From Otatea glauca (Eukaryota > Streptophyta > Magnoliopsida > Poales > Poaceae): DNA of 64,000 nt. The notes beneath the pieces were generated by a model. It worked only from the letters and a program-made list of their open reading frames with translations. It did no database searches and had not been told where the DNA came from. The position numbers were made by a program, and so were the translations under genes. Position 1 is the first letter of the stretch. The number at the start of each line of letters is the position of its first letter. Below are positions 1 through 11,884 of this stretch, one piece after another. The DNA lies in assembly GCA_036346275.1 (NCBI GenBank), contig CM070717.1, forward strand, positions 7,499,178 through 7,563,177. Direction: 5' to 3'.

Positions 1-540
1 ATACAGAGTTAAATATTTACAACAGCGGAGAAATAGCGGAAACAAAAACTCCAAAAGCCACGTGGTTTGCCCTCTAACCCTCAGGCAACTGACTTGGCAA
101 ACCTAGGGAAACCCATCTTCAAAAGTCCCGCACCCTGCGTGAAAGTAAAAGTCGTCTGGCGCTTCGCAGGTTTCGTCCTCTGAGACAACAGATGCAAGAT
201 TGAGTATTTTGGTACTCAGCAAGACTTATAGTGGTTGACAGATGCAATAAAGTAGTTATGTAGGCTAAACAAGGCAGGTAAATGGTTATTTTGCTGTTGC
301 ATAAACATTTAAGAATATGACATAATAAATTGAAACATCGCATTTTCAAATGAGCATCTGAAATATAAGGTGATAAGCAAATATCCAAGTTCTTCAACCC
401 AGTCTACCCGACTACATAGATCCCCGGTGTCTATCCTTTGACACGAAAACTAGTTGCAAAATGGTTCCCTTTTTAAACCCATTTTCCCAGAAAATACCAA
501 AACATGCTAACATTGGAATGACTTCACCAAGCGTCCATAA

Positions 541-600
541 CCGTGGACACGGCTAATCGATTAGATTTACACTCTGCAGAGGTGTACACTTTACCCACAA
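541..600 (-). other. palindrome cluster in family A LTR
   Basis: Four inverted repeats lie almost end to end: CCGTG-GA-CACGG, CTAATCGATTAG, CTCTGCAGAG and GTGTACAC, followed by a conserved TTTACCCACAAG. The same block recurs at 26782-26842 and, with a different but still perfect central palindrome, in family B LTRs at 6579-6641 and 20943-21010. It lies downstream of the presumed TATA box, in the transcribed part of the LTR. Confidence 0.75.
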
Positions 601-2035
601 GGAATGATCAACCTCTTTTGCCAGGCCGAATTACACACTTCCTTTGGTATGTCGGCAAGGAGATCATACAGAGCCGTTACATTATCTAGATGTGGCTTTG
701 AACCAGCCCGGGACGTTTGACCCTCGCCATGAAAACAGAAACACTCACCCAAGATGTGGATCCTTTCACATCACACCCAACACCACGTTTCTGTTCACGG
801 CAAGGCGTACACCGTTGCATTGGTAAGTAAACCCCCTACAGACAGACCGAACCGAAATGCCTGTGCATTACTCCCGCCTTCCTTAGATGCAAAGCCACAC
901 CTAAACAACTTAATAGGCTAAGACTGTCCCATACCAGCCCTCGTGGTTGTACGAAATTCTTGGATATATAGTGTCCCATTGCCTGGTCCTTAATCCGACA
1001 CGGGCGGTACTCCACCCTAACTACGTGCAATTCCCTTTTGCACCTCCGGCTATTGCCAATAATCGCCCGCATCGAAACCATAGTTTTAGTTTTGGGTTTT
1101 TAATCAAAGTACTAGCAACATTTTCCCAAATGAGGATCATACATTCGTTGAAAAGATTGAAAACACGATCAACAGCTTAAGCAGATATTTTATGCTAGCG
1201 GTCATACCCAAAATGACATTAACATGTCTAGTTTTCCAACTAAGGCTTACAAGGTTCACATGTTCATACAGATTGAGGCAAACCATAATTTACAGGACTA
1301 ACTACTGTTCTAACCCAAATTAGCATTTTTAGGGAGAACTATCCGGATGCACTGTACATAAGCAAAAATAACATAGTGTAGGTAAATTAGTAGGCTCGAC
1401 ATGTTCAAGGAGGTGCTTGCCTTGCAACTCGCTGTCTAGCTCCGGATCTGGATCGGCGATGGCGTCGTCTTCCTCTTCGAGGACGTCGGACTCTACACGA
1501 CGATCAAGCGAAAATATAGTAAATATCCAAATTCAGAAAAGGGCGAAAAGAAGACAGACAGTAAGTCAAATAAAGAAAAACTGCAGAAAACAGGGTTATC
1601 CTTTTGAGAGTTGAAAAATAAATTTTTAAGACTTCACACGGCAAATAATTATACAGTTAGAACGCTAATACATTTATGCAATAACAACATGGTTCTTTTA
1701 CAGATTAATTGTTTGGAATTTACGAATTCAAGAGGCTAAAATTGTGAATTCTAGTATTTATAACTTCGAATTATAGATGCTAAAATTATTTAGATTAAAA
1801 GAATTAAAACACTAGTTAAGGGTTACGCTAAACACTTAACCTTAAGTGATTTGCACAAGAAGGGTTTTAAATAAGTTCTAACTGGTAGCTAGCTAATTAG
1901 ATTTAGTCATGATTTTTGAGAAGGTTTTGGTGATACAAATTTATTAACTACAAATTCCTTATTAAGCTAGGTTATTAGGTTGTTCGAGACTTGAACCAAT
2001 TAAACTAGATTCTAGCTATTCAATTTCCAATGCAC

Positions 2036-2070
<35 letters not shown>
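2036..2070. repeat. (AT)n(TG)n microsatellite in LTR
   Basis: A run of AT dinucleotides is followed directly by TG dinucleotides. The equivalent place in the other family A LTRs (about 28258 and 35490) has only short, interrupted forms, so this copy has expanded. Confidence 0.9.
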
Positions 2071-3408
2071 AGTGCATTTGGCACAAAAATTACTACATGA
2101 TTTAAAGTCAATTCAAACCAAACTTCCTACTTAATCAAACTTAACCATGCTACTGCCATCCTATTATTTATAATTAAACTTTTGTTTCTTTTGTGTTTCC
2201 TTAATACTATTTTACATATTTGAATTACTAGTGCATTGGAAGCAAAACCTAAATAGAAGATAATTCAAACAAGCATGAAAATTAAATATTTTTATATATC
2301 TAGGTTCCTGAAAATGTAAGGATTCTATAAAAATTAGTTTCATTAATTTCCAAGCTTATTTACAGAAATTTTGTATGGAGCATATCTCTAGCCTTTTAAT
2401 TCAAATTTGAATTTCAAAATTTCCCAGAGATGGTCTTCAAAATATTTTTGCATATTCTGAATCTACGGAATTTTTCATGAATTTAGAAATTGGTTTCACT
2501 ATTTTTGGCCGGATGGTTCAAAAGTTATGCACATTTGAATCCATTCGGTTTTTCTGAAATTCAAACCGGAAATTCAAAATACGTTTTCGCAGTTGGAAAG
2601 CGGCTTTTGGATTTGGCGCTGCATGTTTGAATTCGGCCCGATCTTGACCGACAAGTCGGCCCGCTGCCAATGACCGCGGCGGCGCGTCTGCGGTTGATAC
2701 CGTGGCCGCATGTCGGTGATCGCACGACGGCGGCGCGCGCAACGGTCCGATCTTGTGGGTGGGCCCCGCTCGTCGCGACTAACCGGCTCAGCGATGCGCG
2801 CATCGACAACCGGACCCACCGGCGGTGACCGAATCGGGAGTTTTGGTCTAAGGCTCGCCGCCGGCGAACTAAGTCCGGCGCGGCGGAATGGGTAGGACCA
2901 CCAGCACCAGCGTGCCAAGGCGGTCCTAGTGCCAAGGCGGTCCTAGGGACGCTACCCATTCACCGGGAAGTGGCCGGAAAATAGGTCGCCACCGTAGAGG
3001 GGCGGCGGCGCTACGGCCGAGCAAGCTACGGCTCGCCGCCGGCCATCTTTCCACCGGGCAAAAGCTCCTAGAGCACCAGTGTAACCTAAGGGTCTCATTT
3101 CACCTGCTAAAGTGGCCGAAGAAACACCGGAGATGGCTGTCACCGGTCGCCGGTCGTAAGGAAGAAGAATGGCGGAGGAAGCAAGCTGCGAGCAAAACAA
3201 GGGTAAAAGCAAGTTCGATCAGTACTCTATGGATCATGGCGAAGCTCTGGGGAAAAGGAATTTCAAGAGTGATTGCCTAATCGGCTTATCCACTGGTTTC
3301 CCCCTTTTGCTGGCTTTCGCGGAAGAACGGAGAAGAAGAGGAAATTGGCTCATTTTCTCAGCTCAGTGAAAGAAAGAGGAAATGGGGGCTCTAGTGCGAC
3401 GCAGCCGA

Positions 3409-3421
3409 GGTATTTATAGCC
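3409..3421 (-). promoter_or_regulatory. TATA box of family A LTR
   Basis: Read on the minus strand this is GGCTATAAATACC, a good plant TATA box, at the edge of the GC-rich part of the LTR. It is kept at 29595-29607 and 36825-36837 in the two LTRs of element 3. The role is inferred from motif and conservation. Confidence 0.65.
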
Positions 3422-4587
3422 GAGAGTAAGGCGGTCTCACAGTGTCTGAACGGAGGAGAAGAATTGCGGCGCCTCAGTTCTGTGCGGAGGTGAGCTGGCG
3501 CGCGATTTTTCGCGCGGGACAGGAGGTATGGCCACGATGTGGCGTGGGCAGGCCAGGGCGAGCCGTGGCGACGCACGGCGTGGCGCGGCGGATTTCGCGC
3601 TGAGACGCAGAGGGAGGCCGGCGAACTCTCGCGAGGGCGCGAGCTCTCCTCACGTGAGAGGGGAAAAGAGGCGAGGGCAGTGGAGAGGGAGCTGACGGGT
3701 GGGTTCGGTCCCACCGGGCAGCGAGAGGAAACGTCCACGCTGTTTGCCAGCTATGTCGGCGAGTGGAGATGAGCTACGGGATAACTCTGGCCGGGACAGC
3801 TCCCATGTGGGCATTAAACTACCATCAAATAACTTTGCAAAATTTTCCAAACTTTTTGAATGGGTTTCTCTGGTAGTTCAAGGCGTCCAGTTAAATTTTC
3901 AGATTAAAATACATTATGGTTAATTTATAAGAATTCTGACATCGTGGACTGGTACAGGAACCCAATTTCGGTATTCTATTTATTTAAAGGTGTAAAATTT
4001 ATTAATTATTTTCAAAAATTTTTATGGAGGTTAATTTTGTCTTATGGATATCTCCATAAAAATTTCAAGTCAAAAGTTTAGGTTAATATTTTATAAAAAT
4101 TCTGACATGAAGATTTCTTGTTTTTAGTAGCCTCATATTTTGAATTTTTAAGAGGCTTTACCGACGTGATAAATTTCTGGGATTTTTACCATATGTAAGA
4201 ACTGATTTGATGGTGTTATGGTAATTTTTTTAGCTCCTGATTATTTTATATTATTTTTAATTAATTCGGGCACTACTGTTTTTAGTCAAAAAGAGAATTG
4301 AGATATTTATTTTTGTTTCCAAATCAGCACCAAAGATTTTTACTAAGGATTTTTACTGGTTTACCAGATTGGTCATGGCCAAATGGTAATTTTTCCTATT
4401 TTTACTTTTACCTATTTACTATTTTCCATTGGATAATTCTATTAATTGGATTTTTCATACAAAGCATAAATCCAAGAAAATCCAATAAAACCAATAACGT
4501 CAAGAAAATTCAGAAATAAATATATTTAAATCCAAAATATTCATTCCCATTTTATTATATACTATTTTTCATTTTTGGGCTGTTACA

Positions 4588-5299
4588 CCTCTGCAGAGTG
4601 TAAACCTATTCGAATAGCCGTGCTCGCGGTATTGAGCAATGCTCGGGAATTATAGTTAAGGGTTAGCTTAATTAAATGGACAACTTGGTTGGGATGGCGG
4701 GATTGCCATATGGAAGGTTGGAAATTGATTTAGGAGTGGAAACTTGGTTTACTTGAGAATTGCTGAATCTATCTATTACGGATATTTGTCTTACAGTGTT
4801 TACAATCTATTTATTGTATTTGTTCATAAATGCTGCTTTGTTGCAAAATAGCCATGATAGCTTATCCTTCGGAATAAGCCTTGCATATAGCTATGTTACA
4901 ATTGCATTCTGTGCACAACTTGTTGAGTGCTTTAAGTACTCACCCTTGCCAACAATAACATCACCAGTTGAAGAGTCTACATCAATGCTGGAGGAAAGAT
5001 TTCAGGAGGAAATGAATGTTTAGGGCGCAAGCCTTGTCAGTTGCCTATGGTATACTGAGGGGTTGTCTATGTTTTCATTCCGCTGCAGTTTAATATGTTG
5101 TTCAGCCTTGCGAGGCATAGTCATGTAAGTTGACCATAAGGTCATTCAACTAGTAGTATACAATATATGATGTCTTCCATAATATTTCCGCTATGTATGA
5201 TTGTGATATTTACTGATGTTGAGCCTGTGTGCACTAGCGTGATCCTGGACTAGTGCGGTATACACAGAGGGTCCGGATTTGCATATTCGGGTCCCGACA
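4588..5299 (+). mobile_element. family B LTR fragment (terminal part)
   Basis: This is the reverse complement of 5909-6622: it has the CTCTGCAGAG and CTATTCGAATAG palindromes at its left end and finishes with the family B terminus GTCCCGACA. The family A LTR (1-4587) is inserted in it, so the rest of this LTR lies left of the window. No primer binding site follows the terminus, so it is a solo LTR or a 3' LTR. It lies 609 bases from an inverted copy of itself. Confidence 0.88.
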
Positions 5300-5908
5300 C
5301 TAGAGGTGACACGCATACTCCACTTAAGTGTATACTCACTGCCACCAATAGTCTCGTGCACGGATTATTAACTAAATGGCCCTCATTCAAACAAATATGA
5401 GCCACCTAGTTGTACCGTACACACTTATGCAACCAAGAGAGTTCCGATTCTTTTTCGAATAACTATACCGGGATTGAAACCAACCCTTCTGGGCGTAACT
5501 CACGCCGGCCATCTCAGAACCTTGGCATCGCTCACACCCACCAAGGGGTGTGCATTGCAATAGGCAAGGAACGACGGTCGCACGTGTCCACGCGTTAGAC
5601 GGTTGAGAGCAATTTCGGGTATCCAGATATGTGACCGGGCTAATTCCCAAGATCAACGCCTAGCGCCCACATATCCCGTATTCGAGATGCATCATTACAC
5701 ATACACACATATCTAAGCATTTGACATAGCATAAACATGGTCTAAAAGCTATCACAACTACTTAATATTACAAGTATTCGGCCAACCGGCCAAATATTAC
5801 ACACAAAGGTAGATTGCAGTGAAAACTAAGCATAAAGAAAAAGTAAGACAACGGTATGCCCATCCAAACCCCAAAGGCAACCAACTAGGAAGAGTCTAGT
5901 TCATCCAT
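5300..5908. other. unclassified LTR-like sequence, host of element 1
   Basis: No coding potential is convincing here. The style (clustered short ACACAT runs, a GCATAAACATGG block, then a TCCATCCAAG end continuing at 23941-23962 beyond element 1) resembles the terminal part of another gypsy LTR, but I cannot place it in a family. Element 1 is inserted at its right end with target TCCAT. The remnant reappears at 23936 and joins CACTA A sequence near 23963. Confidence 0.4.
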
Positions 5909-6578
5909 TGTCGGGCCCCGAATCTGTAAATCCGGACCCTCTGTGTATTCTGTGCCAGTCCAGGATCACGCTAGCACACACAGTCATACAGGGTTGCACA
6001 TCACAGACATTCACAAGGATATAAGATAAATAGTGCAAACATGTATATAAACCGAGTTGTACGACCTTATGGTCTCCTTACAGATAAGTCAGCCACACAG
6101 GGCTTACATTATTCAAAGTAAAGAAATAGCAATGGAACATAAGTAAAGGTCGTGGAAGCCTTCATCTTGCCATAGGCAACAGTGAGCTTGCCCCTAGTTG
6201 TTCGTATCCTCGATGTACTCCTCCTCCCAAGCGGTGTAGTCCTCCACGATGTTGGGGTTGATAAGCAAGGTGGGGTGAGTACACAAGGCACTCAACAAGT
6301 AATGCATAGAATGCGGCGCTATTACTATATCTGAGCTTATTCAAAGGATTGGCTTAAATGGTTCTTTTGCATCAAGCGACATTTTTAACCAATATCTTAA
6401 GTAGATTAAAGCGATGGAACAGTTATAAGTAATAATAATTTCAAATGGTTTTTCCTTGAGGATTCTCGGCACACAGCCTTAACAGTTCATTTTTAACACT
6501 TGGCACACAGCCACCCCCTTCCATGTTTTGTTTATGAAAATCTACCCCTCGACTGTAATCCCCGAGCAATGCTCAATA

Positions 6579-6641
6579 CCGTGAGCACGGCTATTCGAAT
6601 AGTTTTGACACTCTGCAGAGGTTGTACACTTTACCCACAAG
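6579..6641 (-). other. palindrome cluster in family B LTR
   Basis: Homologous to the block at 541-600 but with CCGTG-AG-CACGG and central palindrome CTATTCGAATAG in place of CTAATCGATTAG, then CTCTGCAGAG and TTTACCCACAAG. It starts about 670 bases from the LTR terminus; in family A the distance is about 690. A second copy is at 20943-21010. Confidence 0.75.
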
Positions 6642-7852
6642 ATCTGACCGCTCACCACACGGTGATTGTCGCAACAAAGCTTTTCAGAACTTCTACCTTA
6701 ACCAAAGAACCTCTCCGGTATTGCCTTCACTATCACTTCCCTCACACAGAGCCAAAGTATAGGACCGGCCAATCACCGTTGGATGGGCACCAAGCCGTAG
6801 CACAGGTATGCTCCCCATACAGATACACCCACGTGTCTTGTCACCCGAGGTATCGGAGGAAAGATATCGAACCCTAGTCAACTAGGTGCATCCCATATCG
6901 GACATGTGGTTATGCGGTGACTCGGATCAAAGGCTTGCAAGGTGAAGTCCTTAACCGACCAAGGCAAGACTTCCAACACTCAACGATGGCACACAGCCCA
7001 ATGTGGCACACAGACTCACATCACTCATCAACCCTTCGCCACACAGGCCCACGAGCACACGACCTCTTGCCACTTGCCCAGTCTAAATCATTTCCCACCC
7101 AGTTGATTATTGTGCAACACATGGCAAGAATAACTCAACATCGCACGGAACCACACAGTCGTTGTACCTCAATCTCATCATGTGGCATCATCACACCACC
7201 TTTCAAAATACATTCAATATGTCTTTAATCAGTATTGTAGCATTTTTTTCGGAAAGAACACTCATGATTCGTTGCAAGGCTAAGCATCTACTCACGGTCT
7301 AGCCTCCCGTGTTGGCACAATATTAACAGCCAACTAATATAATCAAACTTAGGGTGACAATGATTTAGGGCATACAATTAATAATTCAAGGTGGCATAAC
7401 AAAATGGGTTGATTAACTACATTATCCCAAATTAATTTAAGTTCATTTTAAATAATTAGCATGCATAGTTTCAAAGCATAAATTACATTTTAAAATCTGG
7501 GATCAAAATGATCAAAGCATCACTTGCCTTCAAAGAGTTGCTGGTCGTGTTCCGAAGCTTGGTCTTGAGCGACGAATTCTTCCTCGAAACTTTCCGGCAA
7601 ATTTGCGTCTACGCGTACAAATAAAGTATGCAATAAATAGCTAATACAGAAGACTAGATGACCTCAAAAATTCAAATAAAATTCACCATTAAATAGCTCA
7701 TAATTTTATGAATTTTTAGAAATTTGAATCACCTAAATCCGAGTTAAAATGCAAAAGTTGTAGTCATTTGAAGTTTGAATAAAATCTGAAAATACAGAAA
7801 TTAGGAAAATCCGATTTTTCTGAATTATTTTTATACTGGAAATTCGCATTTA

Positions 7853-7952
7853 TGACGTCAGCACCGCGTCATGATGACGTCAGCACAGAAATGAATTTCG
7901 GTCGAAATATTTTTATATATAAAAAATATTTATGACGTCATCGCTGACGTCA
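7853..7952. promoter_or_regulatory. four TGACGTCA palindromes flanking a TATA-like stretch
   Basis: TGACGTCA occurs at 7853-7860, 7875-7882, 7933-7940 and 7945-7952 around an AT-rich TATATATAAAA stretch (7912-7930). This octamer is the core bound by plant bZIP (TGA/CRE-type) factors. The partner LTR keeps only the first two. A promoter or enhancer role is inferred. Confidence 0.6.
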
Positions 7953-9569
7953 GCTCGACACGTAGCACACCCAGAGGCTGCCACGTCGCTCTGGCCTATG
8001 GACTGGGTCCACGGTTTGGCTCTGGTCTACCGTGGACTCGATTCACCAGAACAGTGCAGCAACGCGGCAAGATCCGAGCCGTTCGTTGAATCAACGGCCA
8101 GATCTCCTCACGCGCACCGCAGCGCCCCGAGATGCGTGCGACACGCGTCGCGCATCCAGTGGTCAGCCACGCATCCAACGCGGCGACGCCTCGGCTCCAC
8201 GCCTCCACGCGTCGCACATCCAACGGCGCACTCAGATCCAACGGCCAGCACCGCGCCATCACTGCGACGTCTCGGTTCATGCGACAACACGCGGCGCAAT
8301 CGCGACGGTGCACCGAAATCGGCGGTGGATCGGTCTCGCCCGGTCAAAAGCCCCAGCGTCACAAGACGCGATTTGGCGAGGGTGCGGTGCCATCTTCGCC
8401 GCACGTTCAAATCTGAACGACGCGGATCCTTAGGACAAAACCAGATCCAATCTCTACCGTTTAGATCTAATCTAACGGCCCACGGTACCCGAGCGGTTTA
8501 CTGTTCATGGCGCGACGTGGCTCAATCCTACGCGTCCAAAAATGATCCAAGGGTTCGCATTAAATCTAGCCGCAGAATCTAGATCTAATCCCTACCGTAC
8601 ACATCAAGATCTAACGGACACGATTCAATCTAAACATCTACAGAGATGGAGGCTACGTGGACTCACCAGAACCGAATGATGCAAATCGGACGGTCGGTGC
8701 GGTTCGATGAGGTTGACGGCGGCGAAGAAGCGAAGGTTGCCGGAGATGGGGAAGACGACCTCGGCGACGGCGATGCGGGGCTTCTCCGGCGAGAAGAAGT
8801 GGCTCGTTCGACGCGGCTTGGCGGAAGGGTTACTCCAGTGACCTTGGCGACGGCGGAGAGAAACCGGCGACGAAGCAAATGGCGAAAAATAGCGGCGGCA
8901 CAAAGAAGCAACTACGGCGAGCTCGTATGGGCACTAGAGGGGGTCTCGGCGTGCGTGCTAGGAGTCAAAAGACGCGGCGTGAAGGTCTCTGCACGACGCC
9001 CTCAACGGGGACTTAAGGGCTGCCTCGACGTGCGCGAAACTGCCGGCGGAAAGCACGGCCATCAAAGCCCACATCTCTCCGGCGATTTCGCGGGCATGAA
9101 GTGACGTGGCGCAATCCCGCGCGTCCGTGCGGCGACGATCCGAAGGCTCACGCGTGCGGGCGACGTGGCACACTCACAGGCGTTCGATCCGAATCGGACG
9201 GCTTGGGCTGGGCGACGCTAGGGTTTCTTGTGATGGCTGGGCGGGCTAAGCGATCTTGGGCTCGCCCATTCTTATTCATCGATTTTAAATCATTTCACAT
9301 TTAAAATAATTCTAGAAATTCAATTAAATCATTTGGGGCTTTTAAAATAGCAGAAAAATTCTAGAAAAATTCCAGAAATTACTTTGAGATATTTGGAACT
9401 CAATTAAAATATTTGCAATAAAACTTTGCAAAAACTTTTCCATTATTCAATTGTTTTCAAGAAAAACCCTATTTGAATAAATCCAAATAAATTTAAATAA
9501 ATCCCCAAAAATTCACAAAAACCAAAAATACTCCAAAATTTGAATTAGAGCAAAATTTAGGGTGTTACA

Positions 9570-9583
9570 AACCTCCCCCCCTT
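9570..9583 (-). other. polypurine tract of element 1
   Basis: On the minus strand this reads AAGGGGGGGAGGTT and abuts the TGTAACACCC start of the 3' LTR. It would prime plus-strand DNA synthesis and fixes the orientation of the element. Confidence 0.85.
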
Positions 9584-9615
9584 AACAGAATCTCGTCCCC
9601 GAGATTCAGGGCTGT

Positions 9616-10191
9616 CTACAGAAATAGGTTAGGGAACTCCTTCTTCAGATCTTCTTCAAGTTCCCACGTTGCTTCACTTTCCGAGTGGTTGCTCCACTGA
9701 ACTCTGCAGAAACGTGTTGACTTGTTCCTTGTCTCTCTGTCCCTTATGTCCAGAATCTTCATCGGATGTTCTTTGTAAGTCAGATCTTCTTGCAGCTCAA
9801 TTGCCTCCAAAGGTGTTAGCTCTTCCGGTACTCGAAGACACTTCTTCAGTTGTGATACATGAAATACATCATGCACTCCTGCCAAAGATGGCGGTAACTC
9901 CAACTGATAAGCAACTTCACCTCTGCGGCTCAAGATCTTGAATGGTCCGACATATCTGGGTGTGAGCTTTCCTTTTGCATGGAACCTTCTGACTCCTTTG
10001 AGAGGTGTGACTCTAAGGTACACAAAATCTTCGGGTTCAAAGCTCAGTTCCCTGCGACGGTTGTCAGCATAACTCTTTTGCCTTGATTGTGCAATCTTCA
10101 ATCTTTCCCTGATCAGGGTGATCTGTTCTTCCGCTTCCTGAAGAATGTCCGGTCCAAAAACATGTCGTTCGCCTGTCTCATTCCAATTCAA
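9616..10191 (-). pseudogene. integrase C-terminal region with chromodomain-like end (element 1)
   Basis: An open stretch of 191 codons encodes the part of a gypsy integrase after the catalytic core: a QSRQKSYADNRRR segment, then FVYLRVTPLKGVRRF, GPFKILSRRGEVAYQLELP and VFHVSQLKKCLR (the GPY/F-type module), ending in a VQWSNHSESEATWE segment that resembles the Tekay-clade chromodomain. In chromoviruses this domain binds chromatin and steers integration. The frame is intact from about residue 15 to a stop after EFPNLFL. Upstream core sequence is in other frames, so it is a piece of a broken gene. The homologous region of element 3 is at 30844-31191. Confidence 0.88.
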
Positions 10192-11250
10192 TGGTGTTCG
10201 ACAGACCGACCATACAAAGCTTCAAATGGAGACATCGTAAACTCTTTGATAAGCTGTTGTTGTAACTAAACTCAAAGCATAAGGCAAACACTTGTCCCAT
10301 GAAGTGGAATATGCTAAAGCGCGAGCTCTCAACATATCTTCCAATATCGGTTAACCCTCTCGGTTTGACCATCGTCTGCGGATGGTAGGTCATCTTGAAG
10401 TTCAAGCGAGTCCCCATTGCCTCATGTAGCTTACCCCAAAACGGAGGTAAATTGGGTACCTCTGTCGGACACTATCTTCTTGGTACTCCGTGCAAGCGCA
10501 CGATCCGTGCCATATAAAGTTACGCTAACCGGTCTCGGAATAAGTGGTCTTCTTGGTATGAAATGTGCCACCTTGGTTAGCGATCCACTATGACCCATAT
10601 GGAATCATATCCACTTTGCGTTACGGGCAATCCGGTTATGAAATCCATACCAATTTCTTCCCATTTCCATTCAGGTATCTTTAAGGGTTGTCATAGCCCT
10701 GCTGGTCTTTGGTGCATAGCTTTGACTCTTTGGCATGTGTCACATAATGCAACATATTCGGCGACTTCTCGTTTCATGCTTGCCACCAAAATCTTTCCTT
10801 TAAATCTTGATACATTTTCTCACTTCTGGATGAATTGAGGACTTGGAGTCATGAGCCTCCTCGAATTAATCGCTTCAACTCCTTTTTGTTCGGTACACAA
10901 ATCGCCCTTTAAACCACATAGTACCTTGTTCATCCAGTTTGAAATCTTTTGCTTTGCCTTCATCCATTTTGCCCTTAATTCTTTTGATTTTATCATCATC
11001 TTTACGCCTTCCTTGATCGATCTTCGGTAGGTCTTACTTCCAAAGTTGCTAGGAATCCTTCGGTACTATTTCAGTTCTAATTTACGGAATTTCTTACACA
11101 ATTCCGCTGACACATTTCCAACGACATATTTACACTGTGGTTCTTTACGCTCAAGGCGTGCGCCACTCGTTGGCTTTACCGGGATGGTATTGAATTCCTA
11201 CATTATAATCCTTGATTAACTCTAACCATCTTCTTTGCCTCATATTTAGG
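10192..11250 (-). pseudogene. integrase core and zinc-binding region, degraded (element 1)
   Basis: This continues the integrase upstream of 10191 but is spread over several frames with stops. Recognisable pieces on the minus strand are FSYNNS (about 10270), TRLNFKMTYHPQT (10380-10415, the core segment before the catalytic Glu) and a MYQDLKERFWW-like segment near 10800 that normally precedes the zinc-binding C-x2-C. Many one-base indels relative to element 3 and other gypsy integrases break it. No functional integrase is possible from this copy. Confidence 0.7.
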
Positions 11251-11884
11251 TCACTTGCGTGAAGATATACTTAAGACTTTTATGATCGTATACACTTCAC
11301 ATCTATTTCCGATGAGATGATGACGCCATATTTTTAGGGCATGCACCACGGAAGCTAATTCCAAATCATGAGTCGGATAGTTCTCCTCATGTGGTCTCAA
11401 TTGCCTCGACGCATAGGCAATTACCTTCCTATTTTGCATGAAAACGCATCCCAATCCCTGACGCGATGCATCACAATAGATGTCGAAGCCTTGATGAGCG
11501 TCGAGTAAAACTAATACAGTGCCGATGTTAATCTCCTCTTCAACTCACGAAAACTCTTCTCACACTCGGTGTCCATAGGAATTTCCTTTCCTTTTTCAAC
11601 AATTGCGTAAGAGGTCTCGCAATCGTAGAGAATCCTTCGATGAATCGACGGTAATACCCGCCATTCCAAGGAAACTACGGTTTGGGTTACCGACTTGGGT
11701 TGCTCCCAATGCGAACCGTCTCCACTTTCTTTGGATCTACCGCAACTCCTGCTGCAGTCATTATGTGTCCAAAAAATTCAACCTTATTCTTCCAGAAATC
11801 ACATTTGCTAAATTTCGCAAACAACTGTTGCTCTCTCAACTTTTCAAGGACTAGCCTCAAATGCTCGGCGTGCTCTTCTCTCAT
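11251..11884 (-). pseudogene. reverse transcriptase end and RNase H (element 1)
   Basis: Two blocks are readable: EEHAEHLRLVLEKLREQQLF with AKFSKCDFW (about 11780-11884), the RT segment just after the FIDD active site, and GCVFMQNRKVIAYASRQLR with PHEENYPTHDLELA and WRHHLIGNRCEVYT (11290-11454), the gypsy RNase H. Between them the frame is lost. The FIDD part lies at 16917-16960 beyond the inserted solo LTR, so one RT gene is interrupted between YSKT and EEHAEH. Confidence 0.85.

Larger units (their letters stand above)
1..4587 (-). mobile_element. LTR of Tekay-like gypsy family A, cut by window start
   Basis: The sequence is collinear with the LTR at 26095-30800, starting about 150 bases into it and ending at the same TTACA terminus, so in sense orientation (minus) the LTR begins TGTAACA at 4587. 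The neighbouring sequence at 4588 is an interrupted family B LTR rather than element interior, so this is either a solo LTR or the outer LTR of an element extending left. It has an AT-rich U3-like part (about 3780-4587), a GC-rich promoter-proximal part (2600-3780) and an AT-rich transcribed part. No protein gene is supported in it. A left TSD cannot be checked; the right flank is CCTCT. Confidence 0.88.
5909..9569 (-). repeat. 3' LTR of element 1 (family B)
   Basis: This LTR matches 20273-23935 along its length, with differences mostly of one to a few bases. In sense orientation it begins TGTAACACCC at 9569 and ends CCCGACA at 5909. A polypurine tract lies immediately upstream (9570-9583). 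The GC-rich block 7960-9270 flanks a TATATATAAAA stretch near 7912. It holds open frames on both strands that I do not regard as genes. Confidence 0.93.

Noticed and set aside
644..826. Conserved 60-codon frame MVCRQGDH... also seen at 26883-27158
   Set aside because: Same LTR family, same argument; the two frames end differently and sit in the untranslated LTR leader.
8625..9104. Open frames of 152 codons (plus) and 92 codons (minus) in family B LTR, also at 22987-23466
   Set aside because: They persist in both LTRs only because the LTRs were identical when inserted; the region is GC-rich, which keeps frames open on both strands, and no domain or codon bias is visible.
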